This document shows positions 45,083-53,730 of a DNA stretch of 64,000 nucleotides, in pieces. A program made the translations under genes and the position numbers. Every line of letters begins with the position of its first letter. The stretch's first letter is position 1. The notes beneath the pieces are model-generated. The model saw nothing but the letters and a program-made list of their open reading frames with translations, was not told where the DNA came from and made no database searches. Origin of the DNA: Paracoccaceae bacterium (GTDB taxonomy: Bacteria > Pseudomonadota > Alphaproteobacteria > Rhodobacterales > Rhodobacteraceae); assembly GCA_026706985.1 (NCBI GenBank), contig JAPOXR010000014.1, positions 1-64,000 on the forward strand, read 5' to 3'.

Positions 45083-45703
45083 ATGAAAAAAATCTGTAAT
45101 AAGATGCTGCGCGAAGCTGGCTTGGAATTAATGCGTGAAAACGGAAAGCCTCTCACGAAACTTTCGAGTTCCGGTCGGGCAATGCTCTATTCAATGCCAA
45201 ATGGTGAGTCGGTGCGGGTCCGTACCTGCAATGACCATATTCTTGTGGTCGTCGCCGATAAACCAGCCGCTGACGCCAGTCTAAATATCCAAGGCACCGA
45301 TTGACTCTTGATTGTTATGCCAGAAGTCGAGCGTGCCGAAGGCAAGGTTATCGCTTATCTGGTTCCTACCGAGGCAGCCGAAAAAGCAGTCCGCAGTAGC
45401 CATCAGGTTTGGTTGTCCAGTAATCCCAATACGAAAGGGAACAACACTATTTGGAACCTTTGGTTTGATCATTTCTACTCCGGAATGGCAGGTAAAGAGG
45501 AAAAGCACGGATACGCCGAGAAATGGGCCAAGTACCGACTTCCAGGCGACATTTCGACAGGGGACATCACGAGTATGCTGAGTAATCAGCAATGCAATGT
45601 AGGAAGTATCCAAGTCGAAGTTGAGTCCGCGCGAAAACGTATTGCCTTGGCGGCTTCCGTTCTCCCTGACGCGGTAAAAATCTCCATTGATTTCCCGGCT
45701 TAA
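45083..45703 (+). pseudogene. Unrecognised gene of about 205 codons with one in-frame TGA
   Basis: The ATG at 45083 follows AAGGGGAA. The frame runs MKKICNKMLREAGLELMREN to LNIQGTD, meets TGA at 45302-45304, and continues without a gap as LLIVMPEVERAEGKVIAYLV to a natural end in ISIDFPA at 45703. A tryptophan at the stop would give a smooth hydrophobic strand, so TGG to TGA is likely. The alternative is two small genes, the second starting at TTG 45308. Base composition is more AT-rich than the core genes, hinting at transfer. No family recognised. Confidence 0.5.
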
Positions 45704-45813
45704 CCGAAAACAGACCTGATCAACGACAGATCACCACTGTGGTCGATTATCCTGCCCGGAACCTACCCTCTCACTACATTCTGTACGTGCTCATACGAGG
45801 TACAGTATTGCCG

Positions 45814-45835
45814 GAATATCCCCTATGGTATATTC
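45814..45835 (+). promoter_or_regulatory. Putative VapB operator
   Basis: GAATAT (45814-45819) and ATATTC (45830-45835) form an inverted repeat with a 10-bp spacer containing TATGGT, about 28 bp before the vapB start. A GAAGGA ribosome-binding site follows. Antitoxins of this type usually bind a palindrome over their own promoter. Confidence 0.35.
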
Positions 45836-45862
45836 TCCATTCAAGCGAAGGATATACCAGCC

Positions 45863-46108
45863 ATGCCCCTCTACATCAAAGACGACAGCGTAAACGATCT
45901 TGCCATTCGGTATCAGAAGGCGTCTGCTGCAGATTCCAAAACAGCAGCCGTGCGTAAAGCCTTGCTTGAAGGTTTGGCGTCCATCCAGCGCAAGGTTCCC
46001 TTGATGGAAAAGATCGCCGCAGTCCACGCGAAGGCCGACGAAATCGGTCCCGTTGATCCAGCCTTCTGTCAGAAGGCTTTTGCTGACGATCTGTGGAGTG
46101 ATGAGTGA
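45863..46108 (+). CDS. vapB: VapB-family antitoxin (type II)
   Basis: 81 residues starting MPLYIKDDSVNDLAIRYQK, then KTAAVRKALLEGLA, the pattern of the Rv0623-type VapB antitoxins with a ribbon-helix-helix N-terminus, and an acidic tail (AFADDLWSDE). Its TGA overlaps the vapC ATG by one base, so the pair is translationally coupled. It should neutralise VapC and repress the operon. Confidence 0.85.
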   Translation: MPLYIKDDSVNDLAIRYQKASAADSKTAAVRKALLEGLASIQRKVPLMEKIAAVHAKADEIGPVDPAFCQKAFADDLWSDE

Positions 46109-46524
46109 TGTTCGTTGATGCGTCGGTCGTGGTTGCGATCATTAATCGTGAAGCTGGCTTTGAGAAAATTGTGAAACGCATGGAGGCCCATAAGGGCAAA
46201 TTCTATGTGTCCCCTTTGGTGAAGTTCGAGGCCGTTGCAGCCGTTGCCCGTTCGAGAAGTGGTACACGGCATCCAACGCCAGAGCAGTTTGAAGCGTCAG
46301 GCGACGTGGTTCAGACGTTTTTTCGCAGCATCAGCGCTAGCGAAATCACGATAACAGACGCCATTGGCGACAAAGCCTTGGCGGTCGCAGCCCGCTACGG
46401 CAAGTTTGTCGGCCATGAAGCCGATCTGAATTTTGGAGATTGCTTTGCCTATGCCTGCGCCCAGGCATTCAACAGCTCCTTGCTCTACAAAGGCGATGAT
46501 TTTGCCAAGATTGATATGGCCTAG
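46108..46524 (+). CDS. vapC: VapC-family PIN-domain ribonuclease toxin
   Basis: 138-residue PIN domain starting MFVDASVVVAIINREAGF, with the first catalytic aspartate in FVDAS, a glutamate in KFEAVAAVA, and the later acidic residues in LNFGDCFAYACAQ and YKGDDFAKIDM. VapC toxins usually cleave initiator tRNA or the sarcin-ricin loop. The 3' end overlaps the convergent HsdS fragment by 4 bp. Confidence 0.92.
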   Translation: MFVDASVVVAIINREAGFEKIVKRMEAHKGKFYVSPLVKFEAVAAVARSRSGTRHPTPEQFEASGDVVQTFFRSISASEITITDAIGDKALAVAARYGKFVGHEADLNFGDCFAYACAQAFNSSLLYKGDDFAKIDMA

Positions 46525-47114
46525 AACCTCCTGCCTGAACTGACCTTATTTCTGATATCCGAAAACGCTGCTTTGTAGCGCCTTTCGCGTTCCTCGCGGA
46601 TGCGAGCAAGGAGGACATCCGGGCATTCGAGCTTGTCGGGATTCTTCGCCCGCCAGTCAGCGGTGAGCCGATCTTCGAAGGCTGATTTGAGGAGAAATTG
46701 ACGGTAGAGACCGATACTGTTCTTTGCGGCTCGCAGGCTCTTGACACCCCGGTCGACCTCGTCGAACAGCACCTCGGTCTTCTCCACGATGCGGCGCTGT
46801 TCGTTGAGCGGAGGCACTAATACCGGAATGGCTATTGATGCCGACTTGGTAAGCTTCAGCCGGGTTGTCCCAGTGTCGTGGTCTTTGTAGCGGATGTAGT
46901 TGAAGTGGTGGCAGAGAAAGCGGTTGTTGCCGAGTGAGCGCAGGATATGCGCGTGGTTGTTCACCCGGAACTTCCCATCAACCATGTACGCTTTCGGCTT
47001 AATTGGGTTAAGAAACGGTGCGCCGTCTTCGCCAAACAGAAATTGTTCACCTTCAAACAGGTATCTGTACCTGATTACACGCATATTGGATTCTGAGACG
47101 GTTGCCGGCCACAC
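46521..47114 (-). pseudogene. Type I restriction-modification specificity subunit HsdS, C-terminal fragment
   Basis: The frame has the end of one target-recognition domain and the conserved C-terminal region: IPVLVPPLNEQRRIVEKTEVLFDEVD, SLRAAKNSIGLYRQFLLKSAFEDRLTADWR, and LLARIREERERRYK. A whole HsdS is about 400-550 residues, but only about 195 are here, and there is no start-like N-terminus. No hsdM or hsdR is nearby. It is an orphan remnant of a type I system beside VapBC. Confidence 0.75.
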
Positions 47115-47605
47115 CGGATGTGAACTTCTGCCGGATCAGGCGGGGTTCTCCATAGGTTCGTCATGGAAAACGACAGAACCCCATGCAGGTTTTCGGTCTG
47201 CCCCGCCATGTTATCGGAAACGCGTCCGCCGCGTCCGCGTCCTTTGCCGCCCTCCGATGCGCGGGTCAGGGAGCTGCGCCGGTCAGTGTCTTCACCCGTG
47301 ACAGCGGGAGGAAACGGCGTGACCGCAGGCCTCATGCCGTGCGCGTCGAACGCATGCAGGTGGCATGGAGAAATGAATTCCGCAATGTCCGGGACACGGC
47401 GGTGAACATCACCGGGATCAACCCCATGACCGACCGCTGTCTTAAGACCTGTGGCAGCCGGAGACCCACGATGCGCCTGATGGAATGACCCCGGACGAAT
47501 ATCCCGGATCATGGCGGATCAGAGAGAGCCGCGGGCCTCATACGTAGTGAGTAGGTACAGAACTTGACAGCATGCGGGCAGCGAAATATCGGTCATCTTT
47601 CCGGT
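47115..47605. other. Gap between HsdS fragment and tRNA-Pro, no intact gene
   Basis: Apart from the transposase scrap at 47461-47547, no recognisable gene lies here. The sequence GGGGTTCT near 47142 and AGAACCCC near 47175 form an 8-bp inverted repeat with a long loop. The open frames are arginine/proline-rich on both strands and look non-coding. Confidence 0.4.
47461..47547 (+). mobile_element. Relic of an IS3-type transposase C-terminus (copy 2)
   Basis: Translation gives THDAPDGMTPDEYPGSWRI before a stop, closely parallel to the scrap at 14.8 kb (HDAYDGMTPDEYLESRR). The nucleotide match is strongest around ATGGAATGACCCCGGACGAA. It is the tail of a decayed insertion-sequence transposase immediately upstream of tRNA-Pro. 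Confidence 0.55.
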
Positions 47606-47682
47606 CGGAGTGTAGCTCAGCCTGGTAGAGCACTGTCTTCGGGAGGCAGGGGCCGTGAGTTCAAATCTCGCCACTCCGACCA
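47606..47682 (+). tRNA. tRNA-Pro (anticodon CGG), CCA encoded
   Basis: The acceptor stem CGGAGTG pairs with CACTCCG, the D stem is GCTC/GAGC, the anticodon stem CTGTC pairs with GGCAG (including a G-T wobble) around loop TTCGGGA, and the T arm carries GTTCAAATC. Anticodon CGG reads CCG codons. CCA is encoded at 47680-47682. Confidence 0.94.
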
Positions 47683-48082
47683 ATTGAATTTGACTATTGT
47701 TGAATTTGATTTCGGCTTCCATTGCATTGACTGCACCCGCAAGAGCCCGATTCCTGAAAATCCTCGAGGGCAGAGAATGGGCACCGCTTTCGGTGGAGCA
47801 CGGGTCTGCGCACCCATCCGACGGGTCAGGCAAGTTGCCGTACGGCCGTTCCAGGATTTGTCGCCCGCAGCCGCGCCGATCCGGCAACGGAATTGCGTTT
47901 CCCTGTGGCTTGGGTGGATTCCCGGAAAATGGCGAAGCGGCAGTGGGATTCCGGGTCGCTATCAGGGCGGGTTTCTGAGGAAAGGTGTTGGAACGACCCT
48001 GTTTCAGCCGTGCATCCGGCTTGACACATTCAGACGCAACTGAAATCGAGCCGGAAATTTATGCGATTGCGGGAGTCTCGCG
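47683..48082. other. 400-bp gap after tRNA-Pro, nothing recognised
   Basis: Open frames cross this stretch on both strands but none resembles a protein family or has a good ribosome-binding site. I see no copy of the tRNA 3' end that would mark an attachment site. Confidence 0.4.
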
Positions 48083-48697
48083 ATGAGATTGGCACTTCTC
48101 GGCGCCACCGGGGCTGTTGGCGGGTATTTTCTGAGCAAATCGCTGGCTGCCGGGCATGAGGTTCGCGCGCTCGTGCGGACACAATCCAAACTTGCCGACA
48201 GGCCGGGCCTGACAGGCATTAAGGGTGATGCGACCGAGGCGGGTGACATAAGGGAACTGATTGTCGGCTGCGATGCCGTGGTCAGCTGCCTTGGAAATGT
48301 CAAAGGTCACTTGATCATGGAACGGGCAGCCGAGGCAATGCTGTCGGCGGCGCGTGCCCGGACGCCGATGCCGAAATGCGTGTTCATCACCAGCATCGGC
48401 TGCGGCGGGTCGTCCTGGCTGATCAAGCAGATTCTGTCGATGATAGGCGGCAGAGCCGGGTTTGCGGATTATGAACGGGCCGATGCGTGCTTCTCACGGG
48501 AAACCGATGTGCCCTGTGTCTTGGTGCGCCCGGCAGCGTTACGCGAGAGACCCGGGAACGGGAAATACCGCGCATTCCGAGGCGATGGAACTTTCGCCCG
48601 CCCGATTGCGAAAGAGGATGTCGCGGCGTTTCTTCTTGCCGCCATCGCCTCGGACAGATGGGACGGGGGTGGCCTTCAACTCGCCGGACGCAGGTGA
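48083..48697 (+). CDS. NAD(P)H-binding atypical SDR protein
   Basis: 204 residues with MRLALLGATGAVGGYFLSKSLAAGHEVRALVR, the NAD(P)-binding start of NmrA/BVR-B-like proteins, then IKGDATEAGDI and CDAVVSCLGNVKGH. FITSIGCGGSS stands where a catalytic region would be, but there is no YxxxK pair, as is usual for this subfamily. Function unknown. The next gene follows after 37 bp. Confidence 0.8.
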   Translation: MRLALLGATGAVGGYFLSKSLAAGHEVRALVRTQSKLADRPGLTGIKGDATEAGDIRELIVGCDAVVSCLGNVKGHLIMERAAEAMLSAARARTPMPKCVFITSIGCGGSSWLIKQILSMIGGRAGFADYERADACFSRETDVPCVLVRPAALRERPGNGKYRAFRGDGTFARPIAKEDVAAFLLAAIASDRWDGGGLQLAGRR

Positions 48698-48733
48698 CAT
48701 ACGGCCTTTATTGTTGGGGGGAGGTGTTACCGC

Positions 48734-49663
48734 GTGAGCCGTTTGCTGGGAATCGGTGAATGCATGGTGGAGTTGTCGGCTTGCGGAGATGGGCGCTACA
48801 GGCTGGGCTTTGCCGGCGATACTTTCAATTCGGTCTGGTATGCCCGGCAGCTTGTCGGATCCAGCCTGGAGACCGCCTACCTGACTGCGATCGGTGACGA
48901 TATTTATTCGGCGAGGATGGCGCGGTTCATCAAAGATCAGGGTATCATTCCTGAACTCACCATTTGCGCAGGTGGATCCGTTGGCCTTTACTTGATCACT
49001 CTCAGGGATGGTGAGCGGGAATTTTCCTACTGGCGCGGCGATTCCGCTGCCCGTCGACTGGCCGATGGGCTGGAAACACTGCCCGGCATCGGTGACGGTG
49101 ATTTGGTGTATTTCTCCGGCATCACGCTGGCGATCCTGCCCGAAGCGGGCCGGAACCGATTGATCGCCGCCATCAGACAGGCGCGTCGGACAGGTTCAGG
49201 GGTGGCTTTTGATCCGAATATCCGGCGCCGGTTATGGTCCGATTGTGCGCAGATGCGGCGATGGATAATGGCGGGTGCGGCTGCGGCTGAGATCGTCCTG
49301 CCCTCGTTTGCCGACGAGGCGGCGTGTTTCGGTGATCAGAATCCCCGCAAAACGGCTGAGCGTTATATGAATGAAGGTGCGAAGCTGGTTGTCGTTAAGG
49401 ATGGTGCCGGCCCGGTGTATGTCCAATCGGCGGCGGAAGCGTTTACGGTGCAGCCGGACCCGGTGGCGGAAGTCATCGACTCGACCGCTGCGGGTGACAG
49501 TTTCAATGCCGGAGCACTCGTCACTCTGCATCAGGGAGGCGGTGAAGAGGCGGCTGTCAGGGCCGGATGCGCAGTTGCCAGGCAAGTGATCACTGCGTCC
49601 GGCGCATTGGTTCCGGTGGAGCCGGAATTGAATTTTCCGGCGGCAAGTGGCAGGAAGCGGTGA
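48734..49663 (+). CDS. kdgK: PfkB-family sugar kinase, probable 2-dehydro-3-deoxygluconokinase
   Basis: 309 residues. The start LLGIGECMVELSA, then LGFAGDTFNSVWYARQL and AYLTAIGDDIYSARM, is the KdgK pattern, and the C-terminal DSTAAGDSFNAGAL holds the catalytic aspartate of PfkB kinases. KdgK phosphorylates 2-keto-3-deoxygluconate for the Entner-Doudoroff route. The partner aldolase is not in the window. Start is GTG. Confidence 0.82.
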   Translation: MSRLLGIGECMVELSACGDGRYRLGFAGDTFNSVWYARQLVGSSLETAYLTAIGDDIYSARMARFIKDQGIIPELTICAGGSVGLYLITLRDGEREFSYWRGDSAARRLADGLETLPGIGDGDLVYFSGITLAILPEAGRNRLIAAIRQARRTGSGVAFDPNIRRRLWSDCAQMRRWIMAGAAAAEIVLPSFADEAACFGDQNPRKTAERYMNEGAKLVVVKDGAGPVYVQSAAEAFTVQPDPVAEVIDSTAAGDSFNAGALVTLHQGGGEEAAVRAGCAVARQVITASGALVPVEPELNFPAASGRKR

Positions 49664-49695
49664 GGCGCTTTACAGGATAATACCGGGACTGCAAA

Positions 49696-50376
49696 TTGAA
49701 AATCAAATGGTATGGTCAGGCCAGTTTTGCAATTCAGGACGGTTCCGGTCGCCGTATCGTGACCGATCCTTATGATCCCGACAAAGCCGGTTACAAACCT
49801 TTTCCCGATGCCGCCGATATAGTGATCAAGTCGAGCAGCAGTGATGATTTTCACGACAATGATCATCTTGTGCCCAAGCGCCGAGGCGCAAAGGTGATCG
49901 ATGCGCTGACGGTGGCGCAGAATGGCGGTCGTATCGACACCGGCGGGCTGACCTTCCGGGCGGTTGAAGCCATGGAACATCGTGACCATCCGAGCGGCCA
50001 TCCCGATCAGAATGCGATGTACAGATTTGCCGTCGATGGCATCGAAATCGGCCATATGGGCGATATGGGGAATGAATTCTCCGACACACAGCTGGAATTT
50101 TTTCAGGGCGTGCATATCCTGCTCAGCCATGCCGGTGGATTTCCGGTGATCCCGCTGCCGGAACTGGTCCGGGTAACGCGCATCATCGCACCGAACCTGG
50201 TGATCCCGATGCATTTCCGGACTTTGCGCTACAAGCTCAGGAATATGTATTTCATCTCCGAATTTCTGCGCTATTTCCCTGAGGATCAGGTTGATTTCGC
50301 TTCCGACTGCGAAGCTGAATTGTCGCTTTCGGATCTTCCCCAACCCACCCGGGCGCTGGTTCTGGACTATTACTGA
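49696..50376 (+). CDS. MBL-fold metal-dependent hydrolase (UlaG-like)
   Basis: 226 residues with the UlaG-type beginning KIKWYGQASFAIQDGSGRRIVTDPYDP, and later GIEIGHMGDMGNEFSD and VHILLSHAGGF, followed by VIPMHFRTLRYK. The classical HxHxDH motif is altered to SSSSDDFHDNDH, as in several members of this branch. Substrate unknown. It ends 87 bp before asd and may be co-expressed with kdgK. Confidence 0.75.
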   Translation: MKIKWYGQASFAIQDGSGRRIVTDPYDPDKAGYKPFPDAADIVIKSSSSDDFHDNDHLVPKRRGAKVIDALTVAQNGGRIDTGGLTFRAVEAMEHRDHPSGHPDQNAMYRFAVDGIEIGHMGDMGNEFSDTQLEFFQGVHILLSHAGGFPVIPLPELVRVTRIIAPNLVIPMHFRTLRYKLRNMYFISEFLRYFPEDQVDFASDCEAELSLSDLPQPTRALVLDYY

Positions 50377-50463
50377 TCCACCGCCGGAATCCCGCTTTAG
50401 GACTTTTGCAACCGGGTTTGTTTCGCTATCAGACCCGCTCCACAGAAATTGGATGAAGTGACG

Positions 50464-51486
50464 ATGGGCTACAGAGTTGCCGTTGTGGGTGCGACCGGTA
50501 ATGTCGGCCGTGAAATGCTCAACATTCTGCATGAGCGGGAGTTTCCAGTCGATGAAATCGCCGCGCTCGCCTCAAACCGTTCATTGGGAGTTGAAGTCGA
50601 GTTCGGTCCGAAATCGGTTCCGATTGATGATTTGGCAGCGTTTGACTTTGATGGCTGGGACATCGCGCTTTTTGCCGCCGGCTCGGCACCGACGGCGGAG
50701 TTCGCGCCGATTGCCGCCGATGCGGGCTGCACCGTCATCGATAATTCTTCCCTCTACCGTTATGACCCGGAGATTCCGCTCATTGTTCCGGAAGTGAACC
50801 CGGATGCGGTTGAGGATGTCCGCAACCGGAACATCATCGCCAATCCGAACTGTTCAACGGCACAGATGGTTGTGGCACTGGCGCCGCTGCATCGGGAGGT
50901 TCGGATCCGCAGGGTGGTTGTTGCCACCTATCAATCGGTGTCCGGGTCCGGGAAAGCAGCGATGGATGAATTATGGGAGCAGACCCGCTCCCTCTATACG
51001 ACGGGAGAGACACGCGAAGCCGAAATCTACCCGACACGCATCGCCTTCAATGTGATTCCACATATCGATCGCTTTCTCGAGGATGGATCGACGCGCGAGG
51101 AATGGAAAATGGTCGCCGAAACCAAACGCATTGTCGATCCGGAGATTGAAGTGTCCGCGACCTGCGTCCGGGTGCCGGTGTTTGTCGGTCATTCCGAAGC
51201 CGTCAATATCGAATTCGAGCAGTCGCTCGATGCGGCTGCGGCGCGGGAGATTCTCAGAAGTGCCCCCGGCATCATGGTTGTCGATGAGCGCAGGGACGGC
51301 GGTTATGCCACTCCGATGGATTGTGTCGGCGAGTATGCCACTTTTGTGAGCCGGATACGCAATGATCCCACTGTGGCGAATGGCCTTAATCTTTGGTGCG
51401 TATCGGACAATCTGCGCAAAGGCGCGGCGTTGAACGCGGTGCAGATCGCCGAGTTGCTGGGCCGCAGAATCCTGCGCCGGGGTTGA
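50464..51486 (+). CDS. asd: Aspartate-semialdehyde dehydrogenase
   Basis: Second enzyme of the aspartate pathway toward lysine, diaminopimelate, threonine and methionine. The ATG at 50464 gives MGYRVAVVGATGNVGREML. The active-site cysteine is in NPNCSTAQMVVAL, the SGSGKAAMDEL block follows, and a conserved histidine is in VPVFVGHSEAVNIEF. 340 residues. leuB normally lies close upstream in this class. Confidence 0.96.
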   Translation: MGYRVAVVGATGNVGREMLNILHEREFPVDEIAALASNRSLGVEVEFGPKSVPIDDLAAFDFDGWDIALFAAGSAPTAEFAPIAADAGCTVIDNSSLYRYDPEIPLIVPEVNPDAVEDVRNRNIIANPNCSTAQMVVALAPLHREVRIRRVVVATYQSVSGSGKAAMDELWEQTRSLYTTGETREAEIYPTRIAFNVIPHIDRFLEDGSTREEWKMVAETKRIVDPEIEVSATCVRVPVFVGHSEAVNIEFEQSLDAAAAREILRSAPGIMVVDERRDGGYATPMDCVGEYATFVSRIRNDPTVANGLNLWCVSDNLRKGAALNAVQIAELLGRRILRRG

Positions 51487-51508
51487 GCCGTCGAGAGGAG
51501 AGTTCGGC

Positions 51509-52864
51509 GTGACTTTGCCGGAATTCGCATGCGCTGACAGTCCTGCCGTTCCCATTCGTCTGCTGCGCCATGATGAGGTCGTGGGCAAGGGTGCGGAATT
51601 CGGCGGCAGCTGGGCACAGGCCTGCGGCTTCAAGGGCCGTCCCGGGCAGATTCTGCTGGTGCCTGACGGAACCGGCGCCGTGGCGGAGGTGTTGGTGGGA
51701 TGGTCCTGGGATGATACGGCGCGGCATGGCTTCGCCGATATCATGCGGCGGCTACCGAAGGGTGACTACCGGCTTGAGGGTGCGTTGACCCCTGAACAGC
51801 TGGAGGAAGCATCGCTGGCATCGCTTCTGGCGCAGTATCATTTTGACCGGTATTCGACCCGGGAAGCCTGTGCCGCTCGTCTGGCGGCCCCTGCGGAATG
51901 TGATGCGGAGCGTCAGCTGGCAATTGCCGCAGGGGAATTCCTGACCCGCGACCTGATCAATTGCCCGGCGAATGATATGGGGCCGGAACAGCTCGAAGCG
52001 GCATCCAACGATCTGGCCGCGGCGTATTCGGCTTCAATCCAGACGCTGCGCGGAGAAGATCTTGACCGCGGATTTCCACTGATTGCGGCGGTTGGACGCG
52101 CCGCTCCCATGCCACCGCGTCTTGTCGATATTCGCTGGGGTGACGCCGGTCCGCAATTGACTCTGGTCGGCAAGGGTATCTGCTTCGACAGCGGTGGCCT
52201 GAACATCAAGCCCGGCCAATCGATGTCGATCATGAAGAAGGATATGGGTGGCGCCGCGGTCGCACTTGGTTTGGCCGACATGATCATGCGGCTGCGCTTG
52301 CCCCTGCGGCTCCGGGTCCTGATTCCGATTGCCGAAAACGCGATATCCGGTGGAGCCATGCGGCCGGGGGATATTGTCCGGGCGAGATCCGGTGCCACCG
52401 TCGAAATCACCAACACCGATGCCGAAGGACGGCTGGTGTTGGCGGATGCGCTTGCCTTAGCGGGTGAGGACGATCCGGATTTGACGGTTTCCCTTGCGAC
52501 ATTGACCGGTGCGGCACGGGTGGCGCTGGGGTCGGAAATCGCTCCATTCTATTCCGACAGTGACCAATTGGCGGCGATTCTCGCAGAATCGGCGGAACAG
52601 GCGCGGGATCCGCTCTGGCGGATGCCGTTATGGCAGGGCTATGAGCAAATGCTGAAATCAGACATCGCGGATATGGTGAATGCGCCGGCCAGCGGTTTTG
52701 CCGGGTCGGTCACAGCGGCGCTGTTTCTGCGCAGATTTGTAAGGGATTCCCGGAAATGGGCACATTTTGACCTTTATTGCTGGCAGGCGGATCGCGGCAA
52801 GGGCGGCATAGGTCAGGCATCACATGCGCTCCTTAACAGCATACCAAAAGTGTTCGGCTGGTGA
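51509..52864 (+). CDS. Leucyl aminopeptidase-family (M17) peptidase
   Basis: Cytosolic zinc exopeptidase. The C-terminal catalytic domain has GICFDSGGLNIKPGQSMSIMKKDMGGAA with metal ligands and catalytic lysine, and ITNTDAEGRLVLADAL, the family signature with further ligands. 451 residues from a GTG start; the N-terminal domain is shorter than in E. coli PepA and more like alphaproteobacterial members. Its stop overlaps the next start (GTGA), coupling it to a peptidoglycan hydrolase gene. Confidence 0.92.
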   Translation: MTLPEFACADSPAVPIRLLRHDEVVGKGAEFGGSWAQACGFKGRPGQILLVPDGTGAVAEVLVGWSWDDTARHGFADIMRRLPKGDYRLEGALTPEQLEEASLASLLAQYHFDRYSTREACAARLAAPAECDAERQLAIAAGEFLTRDLINCPANDMGPEQLEAASNDLAAAYSASIQTLRGEDLDRGFPLIAAVGRAAPMPPRLVDIRWGDAGPQLTLVGKGICFDSGGLNIKPGQSMSIMKKDMGGAAVALGLADMIMRLRLPLRLRVLIPIAENAISGGAMRPGDIVRARSGATVEITNTDAEGRLVLADALALAGEDDPDLTVSLATLTGAARVALGSEIAPFYSDSDQLAAILAESAEQARDPLWRMPLWQGYEQMLKSDIADMVNAPASGFAGSVTAALFLRRFVRDSRKWAHFDLYCWQADRGKGGIGQASHALLNSIPKVFGW

Positions 52865-53730
52865 CGGATCCGCGCCTTACCGCGAGCAATGGCAGAGTCG
52901 CTTCCATCGAGTTGAAGGGAAGGGTGGCAGCGGAGCGCTATGTGGAAGGCGGTCTTCGGCAATGCATCGCTCCGATTGCCGGTCTGCACTCGTCGCCGCA
53001 GGGCACCCTGTCATGCCAGCTCCTGTTCGGCGACAGATTCAGGGTCCTGGAAGAAGTTTCAGGTTGGGCATTCGGCCAATCGGAACGCGATCGCTATGCC
53101 GGCTATGTCCAGTCTGCGGAACTCGGTGCGTGCGGAATGCGCACACATGCGATCAGCACACTCTCAACGCATATTTATCCGCTTCCGGAGATGAAAACCG
53201 CGCCGCGGCGATGGCTGCCCTATGCCGCCAGGATCGGCGTCCGGGCGGTTGATGGCGGGTTCGCCGAGCTCGCTGAAGGCGGATTTATTCCATCCCAGCA
53301 CATTCGCGATGATCAAGCCCCGCGGGCGGATTTTGTGCATGAAGCGAAGCGGTTTCTGGATGTGCCTTATCTGTGGGGAGGCAATGGTCCCACAGGGGTG
53401 GATTGTTCAGGTCTGGTTCAGCTGGCGCTGAATGCTGTCGGCATTCGATGTCCCAGGGATTCCGATATGCAGTTTTCCGGATTGGGAGAGCCGGTGCGGA
53501 AAAATGCGCTCAAGCCGGGTGATCTGGCATTCTGGAATGGTCATGTGGGCGTGGTCTGTGCGGGCGGCATGCTTCTGCATGCCACCGCACATGCGATGGC
53601 GGTTGTGCAGGAGCCGTTGGCGGATGTGTGCCGACGGCTGGAACAGGGGGGCGAGGCCGGATTTCTCGGGTTCAGGCGAATTCGTGATGCCGCGGGGCAG
53701 TCTGTTATGCCACAATCCGCAGAAGCCTGA
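52861..53730 (+). CDS. NlpC/P60 (C40) family peptidase
   Basis: 289 residues. An N-terminal SH3-like region (LFGDRFRVLEEVSGWAFGQ) precedes the papain-like domain: FLDVPYLWGGNGPTGVDCSGLVQLAL with catalytic cysteine, and DLAFWNGHVGVVCAGGMLLHAT with the catalytic histidine. Enzymes of this type cut D-glutamyl-diaminopimelate bonds in muropeptides. No signal peptide is visible, suggesting a cytoplasmic recycling role coupled to the M17 peptidase. The 3' end overlaps the DUF2794 gene by 26 bp. Confidence 0.9.
   Translation: MTDPRLTASNGRVASIELKGRVAAERYVEGGLRQCIAPIAGLHSSPQGTLSCQLLFGDRFRVLEEVSGWAFGQSERDRYAGYVQSAELGACGMRTHAISTLSTHIYPLPEMKTAPRRWLPYAARIGVRAVDGGFAELAEGGFIPSQHIRDDQAPRADFVHEAKRFLDVPYLWGGNGPTGVDCSGLVQLALNAVGIRCPRDSDMQFSGLGEPVRKNALKPGDLAFWNGHVGVVCAGGMLLHATAHAMAVVQEPLADVCRRLEQGGEAGFLGFRRIRDAAGQSVMPQSAEA

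Noticed and set aside
313-45304. Reassignment of TGA to a sense codon
   Set aside because: mutM, rpsT, dnaA, dnaN and other core genes end on TGA at the expected length, one interrupted gene uses TAG, and tryptophan is otherwise TGG, so decay is simpler.
47606-47682. tRNA-Pro as an integration site
   Set aside because: The accessory DNA lies on the 5' side and no repeat of the tRNA 3' end was found within the window.
47519-47887. 122-residue minus-strand frame overlapping tRNA-Pro
   Set aside because: It runs through the tRNA gene and has no family resemblance; typical spurious annotation over a tRNA.
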